Origin: Cryptosporangium arvum DSM 44712
GTDB taxonomy: Bacteria; Actinomycetota; Actinomycetes; Mycobacteriales; Cryptosporangiaceae
NCBI RefSeq assembly: GCF_000585375.1
Contig: NZ_KK073874.1
Span: 1,984,001 to 2,048,000 of the forward strand
DNA: 64,000 nucleotides
Direction of reading: 5' to 3'
Numbering within the stretch: the first letter of the stretch is position 1; every line of letters starts with the position of its first letter. Below the pieces are notes generated by a model. That model was not told the DNA's origin. It saw only the letters and a program-made list of their open reading frames with translations, and ran no database searches. Positions 18,371-26,668 of this stretch are shown here, piece by piece. A program made the translations under genes and the position numbers.

Positions 18371-19207
18371 GTGGTCACCATCAGCGACGTCACGACCGTG
18401 TTCGACCGGCTCTACCCGCCGGAACTCGCCGAGAGCTGGGACGCGGTCGGGCTGGTGTGCGGTGACCCGTCGGCCGGTGTGCGCAAGGTCTACTTCTGCG
18501 TCGACGTCGTCGCGGCGACCGTCGACGAGGCGCTGGAGTGGGGCGCCGACCTGCTCGTCGCGCACCACCCGCTGCTGCTGCGCGGCGTCACCGCGATCCC
18601 GGCGTCGACGCCCAAGGGGCGCACGCTGCACCGCCTGATCCGGGCCGGTGCCGGCCTGTTCGTCGCCCACACGAACGCCGACTCCGCCGACCCCGGCGTC
18701 TCCGACGCGCTCGCCGCCCGCTTCGACCTGCGTGACCTGCGCCCGCTGCACCCGCGCCCGGACGCCGCGAACCTCGGTATCGGGCGGATCGGCACGCTAC
18801 CGGAGCCGCTGACCGCCGCGGACCTCACCGCGCTGGCCGCGCGCGTGCTGCCGGCGACGCCGGGCGGGGTCCGCCTGGCCGGCGATCCCGGTCGCGTCGT
18901 GCGCACGGTGGCCGTCAGCGGCGGTGCCGGCGATTCCTACCTGGGCGACGCCACCGGTGCGGGCGTCGACGCGTTCCTCACCGCCGACCTGCGCCACCAC
19001 CCGGCCTCCGAGCACGCCGAGTCCGGCGGTCCCGCGCTGCTCGACGCCGCCCACTGGGCCACCGAGCAGCCCTGGCTGGCCCAGGCGGCCGCCGCCCTCG
19101 TTTCGTCGGTCGGGCCCGCTACGGTGGAGACCTTCGTATCCGACCTCGTCACCGATCCGTGGACCCGTGCCGTGGTGCCGGATCACCCACGAGAAGGAGC
19201 ATCGTGA
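18371..19207 (+). CDS. Nif3-like dinuclear metal-center protein
   Basis: A 278-residue member of the Nif3/YbgI/DUF34 family (Rv2230c homolog). The metal ligands are visible in LLVAHHPLLLRG near residue 62 and VAHTNADSADPGVSDAL near residue 98, with the C-terminal TADLRHHPASEHAE. The family binds two metal ions; a role as a GTP cyclohydrolase-like or housekeeping hydrolase has been proposed but not settled. GTG 18371 starts one base after the previous stop codon. The gene order Nif3, zinc ribbon, RNase H is conserved in actinobacteria. Confidence 0.9.
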   Translation: MVTISDVTTVFDRLYPPELAESWDAVGLVCGDPSAGVRKVYFCVDVVAATVDEALEWGADLLVAHHPLLLRGVTAIPASTPKGRTLHRLIRAGAGLFVAHTNADSADPGVSDALAARFDLRDLRPLHPRPDAANLGIGRIGTLPEPLTAADLTALAARVLPATPGGVRLAGDPGRVVRTVAVSGGAGDSYLGDATGAGVDAFLTADLRHHPASEHAESGGPALLDAAHWATEQPWLAQAAAALVSSVGPATVETFVSDLVTDPWTRAVVPDHPREGAS

Positions 19208-19944
19208 AGGCCCCTGCCGCAGATCAGCTCCGCCTGCTCGACCTGCAGGCGGTCGACCTCTCGATCGACCAGCTCGCGCACAAGAAGCGCACGCTGCCCG
19301 AACACGCCGAGATCGAGAAGACCGCCGCGTCGCTGGCCGAGCTGCGCGACGAGCTGGCCGGTGCCGAGTCGGTGGTGGAAGGGCTCGACCGGAAGATCCG
19401 CGGGCTGGAGAACGAGGTCGAGCAGGTCCGCGCACGGGCCGAGCGCGACACGCAGCGGATGCAGTCGGGCGCGGTCGGGGCGAAGGAGCTGGAGCGGCTG
19501 CAGCACGAGGTCGATTCGCTGGGCGCCCGCCAGTCCGCTTTGGAGGACGACGAGTTGGTGCTGATGGAAGAGCGCGAGAACGCCGACTCGGTCCGCTCCG
19601 GCGTGCAGGACCGGTTCGACGCCGCGAACGAGGGTCTGGCCGCGCTGGAGGTCCGGCGCGACGCGATCGAGAACGAGATCGACGCCGACGTCGCCGCGCG
19701 CACCGCCGAGCGGGAGCCGATCGCCGCCTCGATCCCCGAGGACCTGCGTGCGCTCTACGAGAAGCTCCGCGCGTCCAGCGGGGGCATCGGCGCCGCCGCG
19801 CTGCGGGCCCGGCGCTGCGGCGGGTGCCGCATCGAGTTGTATGGCACGGCCCTGCAGGAAGCCCGCGCGGCCGACGAGGACGAGGTGCTGCGCTGCGAGG
19901 AGTGCCGCCGCATCCTGGTGCGGACGGGGGAGTCCGGGCTGTGA
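19204..19944 (+). CDS. C4-type zinc ribbon coiled-coil protein
   Basis: A 246-residue protein. It has a long N-terminal alpha-helical coiled coil (residues about 10-180, rich in Glu, Leu and Arg heptads) and a C-terminal zinc ribbon with two CxxC pairs (CGGCRIEL near residue 208 and CEECRRIL near residue 232). It is homologous to Rv2229c; the family is thought to bind nucleic acid or act as an adaptor, without a proven function. The GTG at 19204 follows GAGAAGGAG and overlaps the preceding stop, indicating translational coupling. Confidence 0.9.
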   Translation: MKAPAADQLRLLDLQAVDLSIDQLAHKKRTLPEHAEIEKTAASLAELRDELAGAESVVEGLDRKIRGLENEVEQVRARAERDTQRMQSGAVGAKELERLQHEVDSLGARQSALEDDELVLMEERENADSVRSGVQDRFDAANEGLAALEVRRDAIENEIDADVAARTAEREPIAASIPEDLRALYEKLRASSGGIGAAALRARRCGGCRIELYGTALQEARAADEDEVLRCEECRRILVRTGESGL

Positions 19945-21155
19945 GTCCGCGCCACGTCGTCGTCGAGGCCGACGGGGGGTCCCGGGGCAACCCGGGGGTC
20001 GCCGGGTACGGCGCGGTCGTGCTCGACGCCGGCACCGGCGCGCTGCTGGCCGAGCGGGCCGCGGGGCTCGGCGTCACGACGAACAACGTCGCGGAGTACT
20101 CGGGGCTGATCGCCGGGCTCGAGGCCGCGCGGGAGCTCGGGGCGGAGCAGGTCGACGTCCGGATGGACTCCAAGCTGGTCATCGAGCAGTGCTCGGGGCG
20201 CTGGCAGGTCAAGCAGCCGCACCTGAAGCCGCTCGTCGCCCGGGCCACCGAGCTGCTGCGTTCGTTCCCGCAGACCACGCTCACCTGGATTCCCCGGGCG
20301 CAGAACGGTGCCGCCGACGCGTTGGCCAACGCCGCCATGGACGGCGAAATCATCGAGGCCAACTACACCGGTGACGACGTCGAGGCGGCGCCCGCGCTCG
20401 ACGGCGAAACGGCGCCGGGTACCGGCTCGGTCGCGACCGCACCGGCGGAGGCGTCGGCGATCGGTGCCGCACCGGACATGCGAGCGGTGGCGACTCGGGC
20501 GGCGTCGGCAAAAGCGCCGGGATGGAGCCGGGGGCCGCAACGCACGGCCACCACGACGGTGCTGGTCCGGCACGCGTCCTCGGTGCTCTCGCCGGAGAAA
20601 CGGTTCTCCGGGCGGGGCGACGTCGAGCTGTCGGAGGACGGGGTCGCGCAGGCGGAGCGGGTGGCGGCCAGACTCGGGGCGCGCGAAGGGCTCGACCTGG
20701 TGGTCAGCTCGCCGCTGCGCCGGGCGCGGCACACCGCCGAGCTGATCGCGAAGGCCGCCGGGCTCGACGTGATCGTCGACGAGGACCTGGTCGAGACGGA
20801 CTTCGGAGCCTGGGAAGGCCTGACGTTCGCGGAGATCCACGCCGCCGATCCCGAGGCGTTGAGTGCGTGGCTGGGGTCCGACGGGGTCGCGCCGCCGGGC
20901 GGGGAGAGTTTCGCCGCGGTCGCCGAGCGGGTGACCAGGGCACGCGACCGTCTGCTCGCCGAGCACGAGGGCAAGACGCTCGTCGTGGTGTCGCACGTGA
21001 CGCCGCTGAAGACGCTGCTGCGGTTCGCGCTCGAAGCGCCGCCGATCATGCTGTACCGCCTGCAACTCGACGTCACCGGCGTCTCCGAGGTGGACTGGTA
21101 CGCCGACGGCCCGGCCAGCGTGCGCCTGGTGAACGACACCCACCACCTCACCTAG
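19941..21155 (+). CDS. bifunctional RNase H / acid phosphatase (CobC-like)
   Basis: A 404-residue fusion (Rv2228c homolog). Residues 1-135 are RNase HI with the acidic active-site positions in EADGGSRGNPG, AEYSGLIAGLEAA, RMDSKLVIEQ and GAADALANAA. After an Ala-rich linker, residues about 205-400 are a histidine phosphatase domain, the part that gives alpha-ribazole phosphatase (CobC) activity in the mycobacterial enzyme. Its signature reads VRHASS where most members have RHG followed by Thr; the catalytic histidine is kept. GTG 19941 overlaps the previous stop codon. Loss of R-loops and the late cobalamin pathway are the expected roles. Confidence 0.92.
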   Translation: MSPRHVVVEADGGSRGNPGVAGYGAVVLDAGTGALLAERAAGLGVTTNNVAEYSGLIAGLEAARELGAEQVDVRMDSKLVIEQCSGRWQVKQPHLKPLVARATELLRSFPQTTLTWIPRAQNGAADALANAAMDGEIIEANYTGDDVEAAPALDGETAPGTGSVATAPAEASAIGAAPDMRAVATRAASAKAPGWSRGPQRTATTTVLVRHASSVLSPEKRFSGRGDVELSEDGVAQAERVAARLGAREGLDLVVSSPLRRARHTAELIAKAAGLDVIVDEDLVETDFGAWEGLTFAEIHAADPEALSAWLGSDGVAPPGGESFAAVAERVTRARDRLLAEHEGKTLVVVSHVTPLKTLLRFALEAPPIMLYRLQLDVTGVSEVDWYADGPASVRLVNDTHHLT

Positions 21156-21304
21156 AACATGGCGACACCCGCCCCGCACTCGTCGTCGTGGTCCGGTGTC
21201 CCGCCGCTGGCCGCGACGGCGCCCCACACCTCAGCCTCGCGGCGCAGGAGCAGCGAACCGGCGCCGACCGCCGGGCGCGCCGCGTAGGCCGTTGAGCGCG
21301 GCAT
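21152..21304 (-). CDS. small hypothetical protein, 50 residues
   Basis: A short protein-like frame: it opens MPRSTAYAARPAVGAGSLLL and closes with an Asp/Glu-rich segment ending ECGAGVAMF. GAGGAACCG gives a good ribosome-binding site at the right distance from ATG 21304. It is convergent with the RNase H gene and the stop codons overlap. Codon third positions are G/C-rich as in real genes here. Function unknown; no membrane helix or metal site is clear. Confidence 0.6.
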   Translation of the reverse strand: MPRSTAYAARPAVGAGSLLLRREAEVWGAVAASGGTPDHDDECGAGVAMF

Positions 21305-21392
21305 CGGTTCCTCGGGCGAGGTCTGCGGGCTAGTGTCTTGTGGCCTGTGTCACTTGCAGCTCGTCACAGCGCGCACGTGAGGAGACCGCCAC

Positions 21393-21620
21393 ATGTCCAC
21401 TACAGAGGAACGGCCCCCGGAGCCACCGGCCCGGTCCGACCGTAACCACTGGTACTGGCTGTTGTTGATACCGATCATCGTTCCGCTGATCCCCATGCTC
21501 TACAACGGGACGGATCCCACCCTCTGGGGTATTCCGCGGTTCTATTGGTTGCAGCTGCTGTTCGTGGTGCTGAGCGTCATCGTGACGCTCGTCGTCTACC
21601 GCCAGACGCGGGGGCGGTGA
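21393..21620 (+). CDS. DUF3311 family small membrane protein (symporter partner)
   Basis: A 75-residue protein with two hydrophobic helices (WYWLLLIPIIVPLIPMLY and WLQLLFVVLSVIVTLVVY) and a charged N-terminus. DUF3311 proteins are encoded immediately upstream of sodium:solute symporters of the MctP group and are presumed small subunits. The stop codon is three bases before the permease start. ATG 21393 follows GTGAGGAG. Confidence 0.88.
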   Translation: MSTTEERPPEPPARSDRNHWYWLLLIPIIVPLIPMLYNGTDPTLWGIPRFYWLQLLFVVLSVIVTLVVYRQTRGR

Positions 21621-21623
21621 ACC

Positions 21624-23267
21624 ATGGACGTCAAAGTCACCGAGCTGGTCATTTTCTGCATTCTGTTCGCGCTCGTCAGCGTGCTGGGCTTCGTCGCGTC
21701 ACGCTGGCGCCGGCCCGAGAGCATGGAACACCTCGACGAGTGGGGGCTCGGCGGCCGCAACTTCGGCGGCTGGATCACCTGGTTCCTGCTCGGCGGTGAC
21801 CTCTACACCGCGTACACGTTCGTGGCGGTGCCCGCGCTGATGTACGGCGCCGGCGCGCTGGGCTTCTACGCGCTGCCGTACACGGTCGTGCTGTACCCGA
21901 TCGTGCTGTTGCCGCTGGTGCGGCTGTGGTCGGTGTCGCACGTCCACGGGTTCGTGACCCCGGCCGACTTCGTCCGCGCCCGGTTCGGCTCGTCCACGCT
22001 GGCGCTGCTGGTCGCGATCACCGGCTTCGTCGCGACGATGCCGTACATCGCGCTGCAGCTGGTCGGCATCGAGGCCGTGCTCAAGGCGATGGGCGTGGAA
22101 GGCAAGTGGCCGATCACGATCGCGTTCCTGATCCTGGCCATCTACACCTACAACTCGGGGCTGCGGGCACCGGCGCTCATCGCGTTCGTCAAGGACACGT
22201 TGATCTACCTGACGGTCATCGTCGCGGTGATCGTGATCCCGGCGAAGCTCGGCGGCTGGGACGCGATCTTCGAGGCCGCGGGGGCGAAATTCAGCGCGCC
22301 GGCCGCGCAGGCGGCGGGTTCCGGGCTGTTGCTCAACGCCAACAACCAGCTGAACTACATCACGCTGGCGTTCGGGTCGGCGTTGGCGCTGTTCCTGTAC
22401 CCGCACTCGCTGACGGGGGTGCTGGCGGCCCGGTCACGGGACACGGTGAAGCGCAACATGGCGGCGCTGCCGGCGTACTCGTTCGTTCTGGGGCTCCTGG
22501 CGCTGCTCGGGTTGATGGCCATCGCGGCGAAGATCGTGCCGGTCGGGGCGGATCCCGAGGCCGGCGTCGCGGGTGACCGGAACACGGTCGTGCCGCTGCT
22601 GTTCGACTGGGCGTTCCCCTCGTGGTTCACCGGGATCGCGCACGCCGCGGTCGGGATCGGTGCGCTGGTGCCGGCGGCGGTCATGTCGATCGCGGCCGCG
22701 AACCTGTTCACGCGCAACATCTACACCGAGTACATCCGCCCGTCGGCCTCCCCGGCCGAGGAGGCGCGGGTGTCGAAGCTGGCGTCGCTCGCGGTGAAGT
22801 TCGTCGCCGTGATCCTGGTGCTCGGCCTGGACACCCAGTACTCGATCGACCTGCAGCTCATCGGCGGTGTGATCATCCTGCAGACGCTGCCCGCGGTGGC
22901 GCTGGGCGTGTTCACCCGCTGGTTCCACAAGTGGGGTCTGGTCGCGGGCTGGGCCGCCGGCATGGCGGCGGGCTTCTGGATGCTCTGGACGATCCCGAAC
23001 CCGGCGACGAAGCGGGAACACTTCGGCGGCTCGGCGTTCAAGCTCTCCGAACTGGGCCTCGACACCAAGTGGACGATCTACACCGGGTTCCTCGCGGTGG
23101 CGGTGAACCTGATCGTCGCGATGCTGGTGACGTGGGGCCTGCGTGCGGGCAAGGTGCCGGACGGCGAGGACCTCACCAAGCCGTCGGACTACACCGCCGA
23201 GCAGGGTGACCCGAAGGTGCACGACATTCCGGAGCTGGTGGCGGACGGCAAGACGTCGTCCACCTGA
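21624..23267 (+). CDS. mctP: monocarboxylate uptake permease MctP, sodium:solute symporter family
   Basis: A 547-residue inner-membrane permease with about 13 hydrophobic helices. Features typical of MctP are WGLGGRNFGGWITWFLLGGD near residue 35, FVTPADFVRARFGS near residue 105 and the FLYPHSLTGVLAARS motif near residue 255. Characterised relatives import lactate, pyruvate, propionate and similar monocarboxylates. The DUF3311 gene just upstream supports the assignment. The 3' end runs into a strong bidirectional terminator. Confidence 0.92.
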   Translation: MDVKVTELVIFCILFALVSVLGFVASRWRRPESMEHLDEWGLGGRNFGGWITWFLLGGDLYTAYTFVAVPALMYGAGALGFYALPYTVVLYPIVLLPLVRLWSVSHVHGFVTPADFVRARFGSSTLALLVAITGFVATMPYIALQLVGIEAVLKAMGVEGKWPITIAFLILAIYTYNSGLRAPALIAFVKDTLIYLTVIVAVIVIPAKLGGWDAIFEAAGAKFSAPAAQAAGSGLLLNANNQLNYITLAFGSALALFLYPHSLTGVLAARSRDTVKRNMAALPAYSFVLGLLALLGLMAIAAKIVPVGADPEAGVAGDRNTVVPLLFDWAFPSWFTGIAHAAVGIGALVPAAVMSIAAANLFTRNIYTEYIRPSASPAEEARVSKLASLAVKFVAVILVLGLDTQYSIDLQLIGGVIILQTLPAVALGVFTRWFHKWGLVAGWAAGMAAGFWMLWTIPNPATKREHFGGSAFKLSELGLDTKWTIYTGFLAVAVNLIVAMLVTWGLRAGKVPDGEDLTKPSDYTAEQGDPKVHDIPELVADGKTSST

Positions 23268-23273
23268 GCTCGG

Positions 23274-23314
23274 CTCGTGCTGCTCTACCAGATCGCCCGG
23301 TAGAGCAGCACGAG
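23274..23314. terminator. bidirectional terminator between mctP and the TauE-like gene
   Basis: A 16-bp perfect stem (23274-23289 pairing with 23299-23314) with a nine-base loop. The right arm lies inside the last codons of the convergent TauE-like gene. Only 17 bases separate the two stop codons, so one hairpin serves both. Confidence 0.85.
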
Positions 23315-24034
23315 GCCGATCACCGTGCCGAAGACGACGACCGTGATTTTCAGGGCCTGCGCCGAGAGTTTCTTGGCGAGCTTCGCACCGAGGTAGCCGC
23401 CGACGATGGTGGCGGGCGCGGTGACCGCGACCCCGAGCCAGCTCACCGGGCCGAACAGCGCGTAGACCGCGACGGTGACGAGCCCGACCGTCGCGCTGAG
23501 CACGTTCTTCAGCGCGTTCACCCGCTGCAGCGTCTCGTCGATCACGAGGGCCAGCACCGCGACCAGGACGACGCCGAGCGCCGCGCCGAAGTAGCCGCCG
23601 TACGCGGAGCCGACGAACGTGAGGCCCACCATCGTCGTGGTCCGGCCGCGCCGGGCCAGGCCTTTCAGCTGGTCCTGGAACGCGAGCACCGCGGTGGCCC
23701 CGAGTACCAGGAACGGGACGATGTACTCGAAAATGTCACCCGGTGTGATCAGCAACAGCACACAGCCGATACCGGCGCCGACGACCGCGATCGGGACGAG
23801 CGTCCACGCCCGCCGCTTCTGGCCGGCGAGTTCCCGCCGGCTGCCGTAGACGCTGGACAGGTACCCCGGCGCGACGCTCACCGAGTTCGTGACGTTCGCC
23901 GAGACCGGCGGCAGACCGGCCGCGAGCAGGGCCGGGAACGTCAGCAGGGACCCGCCCCCGGCGATTCCGTTGACGATCCCGGCCGCCAGACCGGCGACCA
24001 CGAGCAGCCCGATGGCGGGCAGCGACAGGTGCAT
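23285..24034 (-). CDS. TauE/SafE family sulfite exporter-like permease
   Basis: A 249-residue integral membrane protein with about eight helices. The family signature GIVNGIAGGGSLLTFPALL is at residues 17-35, and the C-terminal half repeats it (ATIVGGYLGAKLAKKLSAQALK). Relatives export sulfite or sulfoacetate or move other organic anions; the substrate here is unknown. ATG 24034 (or GTG three bases earlier) follows GGAAAG; a longer frame upstream would run antisense through rnpB and is rejected. Confidence 0.88.
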   Translation of the reverse strand: MHLSLPAIGLLVVAGLAAGIVNGIAGGGSLLTFPALLAAGLPPVSANVTNSVSVAPGYLSSVYGSRRELAGQKRRAWTLVPIAVVGAGIGCVLLLITPGDIFEYIVPFLVLGATAVLAFQDQLKGLARRGRTTTMVGLTFVGSAYGGYFGAALGVVLVAVLALVIDETLQRVNALKNVLSATVGLVTVAVYALFGPVSWLGVAVTAPATIVGGYLGAKLAKKLSAQALKITVVVFGTVIGLVLLYRAIW

Positions 24035-24069
24035 CACTGTGTTCTTTCCATGTTGCGTATCATCATGCG

Positions 24070-24491
24070 CGCGGCGGACGAGTCGGCCGGGCGGTCGCGT
24101 CAGCGTCTCTTCGGAGACACTGCCGAGGAACGTCCGGGCTCCACAGGGCAGGGTGGTTGTTAACGGCAACCCGGGGTGACCCGCGGGACAGTGCCACAGA
24201 AAACAAACCGCCGGTCGCTTCACGCGGTCGGTAAGGGTGAAACGGTGGTGTAAGAGACCACCAGCGCCCCGGGTGACCGGGGCGGCTCGGTAAACCCCAC
24301 CCGGAGCAAGGTCAAGAGGAGCGACTCCGGTCGCTCTGCGTGAACGTTCGAGGGCGGCTCGCCCGAGTTCACGGGTAGACCGCTAGAGCCTGTCGGCAAC
24401 GGCAGGCCGAGATGGATGACCGCCGGCCGGAGCAATGCCGCAAGGCGCTCCGGCCACAGGACCCGGCGTACAGGCCGACTCGTCCGCCGCC
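24070..24491 (+). ncRNA. rnpB: RNase P RNA, bacterial type A
   Basis: Catalytic RNA of RNase P, which matures tRNA 5' ends. The universally conserved 5' block GAGGAACGTCCGGGCTCC is at 24125, followed by CCACAGGGCAGGGTG. The central blocks CACAGAAAACAAACCGCC, GGTAAGGGTGAAACGGTG and GGTAAACCCCACCCGGAG are intact, as are GGGTAGACCGC and the 3' ACAGGACCCGGCGTACAGG. Helix P1 is an uninterrupted 18-bp pairing of 24071-24088 with 24473-24490. The ends are set from this pairing. The 3' strand of P1 coincides with the direct repeat that bounds the neighbouring integrative element. Confidence 0.96.
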
Positions 24492-24492
24492 C
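24468..24492. repeat. candidate attL: 25-bp direct repeat at the rnpB 3' end
   Basis: Identical over 25 bases to 28549-28573, and similar for six more bases on the left with one mismatch. It contains the core GTACAGGCCGACTCGTCC, which is the 3' end of RNase P RNA including the P1 strand. Because the copy here completes helix P1, insertion left rnpB functional, as expected for an element that integrates at an RNA gene 3' end. Confidence 0.85.
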
Positions 24493-24510
24493 CTCTGGTC
24501 GAGGGGCGGC
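24486..24510 (+). terminator. rnpB terminator hairpin
   Basis: GCCGCCCCTC (24486-24495) pairs perfectly with GAGGGGCGGC (24501-24510) around the loop TGGTC, followed by TT. The left arm overlaps the end of P1, and the right arm lies inside the inserted element, so the element supplies this terminator. Confidence 0.7.
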
Positions 24511-25075
24511 TTGGGGCTCTGACCTCCCGGTTCGTTGGGTGGACGTCGGTCGACATTGGTCGGCTCCGGCCGTCATCTGACGCCCTGGGCGCGCCCTGAC
24601 GCCCTGTAGACGCCCTGAGATTCGCCCTTCGTGCATCCCGTCTGCCGTCGACCCACCGCTCGCGGGAGCGGGCCGGCAGTGGGGCCGCCGCGTGCCTTCG
24701 CGTCGCCCGCTGTGCGTCGAGAGGATGGCGGCCCCGGTGACGGTCTGCTCGGCTTGCCCTGGGTCGACGGTAGGCGGGATGCCTCATCCCCGGAGCCTGA
24801 GCGCCTGCTTGTCGATTTGAGCGCGCCGGTACGGCGGGTGGATCGCCGGCGGTGGTCAGCCGTCGCACGTCGTGTGCGACGCCGTGGCGGCGCGGCCGGT
24901 GACCGGCCGGAGGCCGCATGCTCCGGCCGCGAAACGCCGACGGCGTCGACAGACGGAGAGGAGGCGCGCTGGCCGGGCCGCAGGCCCGGCCCTTGATCCT
25001 AAAGAGCACAATCCGGCAGTTAGGCATCGTCGAACTGGGCGCTCTAGGGATTGCAGTCGGCTAAGGTTCGGGACC
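24493..25075. other. noncoding left arm of the rnpB element
   Basis: No convincing gene in 583 bases. Contents are three copies of GACGCCCTG (24579, 24598 and 24609), and a 9-bp hairpin GGCCGGGCC/GGCCCGGCC with a three-base loop at 24971-24991. The sequence then becomes AT-richer just before the first cargo gene. The repeats could be integrase arm sites or replication iterons. Confidence 0.5.
24579..24617. repeat. three GACGCCCTG repeats near attL
   Basis: Exact nonamers at 24579-24587, 24598-24606 and 24609-24617. An inverted exact copy (CAGGGCGTC) lies at 28521-28529 and an eight-base direct copy at 28472-28479, both just inside the other end of the element. Copies at both ends are what arm-type integrase sites would look like; this is inference. 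Confidence 0.45.
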
Positions 25076-25603
25076 GTGGGGGACGTGCTTGCGCTGGCTA
25101 AGCCGCTCAGCGACCTTACTTGGGTCGACTGGATAACCTTCGCGGGTTTGCCGTTGGCGCTGATTGGCCTCGCCATAACCTGGTGGCAGGCGAAGTCGGC
25201 AACTGACGCCTCCAAGGCGGCGACGAAGGCCGTCAGAAGTACAGAGAGACAGCTGAGAGCGAACCGACTAATGGGGGTAGCACCTCAGCTGAGGTGGATT
25301 TCAGCGGAACTTGAGATGGCGGTAGAGGCTGGCGACGGATTGCTGGTCCGTCGATTTTTGCGTAACTGGCGTCAGCAAGGGGCTAACGCTGCTGGCTTGC
25401 TACAGGCGAGCGACGACGTCCCAGAGGAAGTGGTGCAGCGGCTGCGGAAGAGCATAGGTCTCGCCTCGACAGCTGGCGAAAGTATCCTAGCGGGAAAGCA
25501 GCCGATCGCGGATTCGTGCAAAAGAGCGCGAGTCGCTATTGCGGACTGCTGTGACGCGATTGAGCTTTGGATCGGCGAATACGCCTCCCGTACTGCCGAA
25601 TAA
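25076..25603 (+). CDS. hypothetical membrane-anchored protein, element cargo
   Basis: A 175-residue protein. Residues about 16-38 (WITFAGLPLALIGLAITWWQ) form one transmembrane helix near the N-terminus. A basic, Ala/Lys-rich helical stretch (SATDASKAATKAVRSTERQL) follows, then a mostly alpha-helical cytoplasmic domain containing two cysteines (CKRARVAIADCCDAIELW). Codon use is clearly less GC-biased than in the host genes, a sign of recent acquisition. GTG 25076 is chosen because the hydrophobic N-terminus begins there. It is followed 15 bases later by the second cargo gene. No family recognised. Confidence 0.7.
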   Translation: MGDVLALAKPLSDLTWVDWITFAGLPLALIGLAITWWQAKSATDASKAATKAVRSTERQLRANRLMGVAPQLRWISAELEMAVEAGDGLLVRRFLRNWRQQGANAAGLLQASDDVPEEVVQRLRKSIGLASTAGESILAGKQPIADSCKRARVAIADCCDAIELWIGEYASRTAE

Positions 25604-25618
25604 GGCGAAAGGCATAAG

Positions 25619-25987
25619 ATGCGTGAAGAAGTTCGGGACAAGATGATTTCTCTCGCTCGAGCACTATTGTCTCAAACTAATAAAGGTGCGCTTAATTGGG
25701 AGGAAACGGATAACGAGGATACCTTTCTGTATCCGGGTGGCAATTCAAGTTTGACCATTAGTATGGTCCGAACTCGCCGAGACGAGGAGCGTTATCGCCT
25801 CACATTGAGCAATTCTAGGGGTACGCCGGTCGAGGCGCTAGAGTCCGCCTATGACAGTATAGGTATGCAGGAGCACCCTTATACTCCGATCCTGCGGGAC
25901 CTATTCGACGCGGCGCGCGGCAATGCTTTGCAGGTGGAAACAGTCTTGGACGAGGCTCTTCGCGAAGTGCTAGGTGAAACTCCCTAA
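25619..25987 (+). CDS. hypothetical protein, element cargo
   Basis: A 122-residue soluble protein, predicted mixed alpha/beta. It has an N-terminal helix (REEVRDKMISLARALL), a beta-rich middle (LNWEETDNEDTFLYPGG, then SSLTISMVRTRR and YRLTLSNSRGTPVEALES), and C-terminal helices (ILRDLFDAARGNALQVETV). I do not recognise the family. The gene is the least GC-rich in the window, starts at ATG 25619 after GAAAGGCATAAG, and is very likely co-transcribed with the membrane-anchored gene before it. Together they look like an accessory two-gene module. Confidence 0.72.
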   Translation: MREEVRDKMISLARALLSQTNKGALNWEETDNEDTFLYPGGNSSLTISMVRTRRDEERYRLTLSNSRGTPVEALESAYDSIGMQEHPYTPILRDLFDAARGNALQVETVLDEALREVLGETP

Positions 25988-26134
25988 GCCTAATCGAGGC
26001 AACTATTTTGTCATTCTTTGGTAAAGTGGCGGCCTTCTGTCATAGTACTAATCAGGAGGTCGCCGCACCTCGACCCCTCGCCGGGTAGTGACGTGACTCT
26101 AAGAATCTCACGCAGCCTACGTGGAGTTAGATAG

Positions 26135-26617
26135 TCGACGCCACGTCGGGCGGCGGAGACCGACGCTCAGAAAGCGCACGTCGACCGGCTCGCCGCCGCG
26201 CTTCGCTACGAACCGTGCTCGGAACGGTGCGCGAACTGGCTGCTCTACGGCGTCCAGCCCCGGAACGCGAAAGCCGGTCTGGTTCCCGGTCGGTGTTCCG
26301 GCAAAGCCCACCGCCGGGAAACGCTCGGCTTCGTCGGCCGGCGGGTGCTGGTCTCCCGGAAGTGGTCCGGCAAGACGCTCACCGACCACCGCGCCGACCG
26401 CAAAGCCCACGTGCTCCGCGTCCTCGGCGCTGTCGGCAAACAGGTCGAGAACGCCGACGGCTACGTCTGGGAACGTGCCCGACCCACTGATGACGACTGC
26501 CCACCGGTCGCATCCCTGCTGATGCGCACGCTCACTGACCGCCTCCGCTGGAGACAGGAGTACGCCCACGCCCAAGAAGCCCTCGCCGACTTTTCGGCAA
26601 TCGCCCACGCCGCCTGA
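26135..26617 (+). pseudogene. truncated RepSA-type replication initiator (C-terminal part)
   Basis: An open frame without its own start that begins after an in-frame TAG. It reads ALRYEPCSERCANWLLYGVQ, then GLVPGRCSGKAHRRETLGFV and GRRVLVSRKWSGKTLTDH. This is the C-terminal region of RepSA-family initiators found on pSAM2-like elements. The rolling-circle catalytic part, which should precede it, is missing; the sequence upstream (25988-26134) holds nothing similar. It ends at TGA 26617, 17 bases before the excisionase region. Confidence 0.8.
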
Positions 26618-26668
26618 CCGGGGAGACGACGCCATGACGACGAAGGCCACTGTTTTCAGCCATCACCG

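Noticed and set aside
24035-24223. Longer N-terminus for the TauE/SafE-like protein
   Set aside because: It would run antisense through the conserved 5' part of rnpB and lacks membrane-protein character; a GGAAAG site supports the start near 24034.
24383-25027. A 214-codon minus-strand frame in the left arm of the rnpB element
   Set aside because: It overlaps the rnpB 3' end, is Arg/Pro-rich throughout and has no ribosome-binding site.
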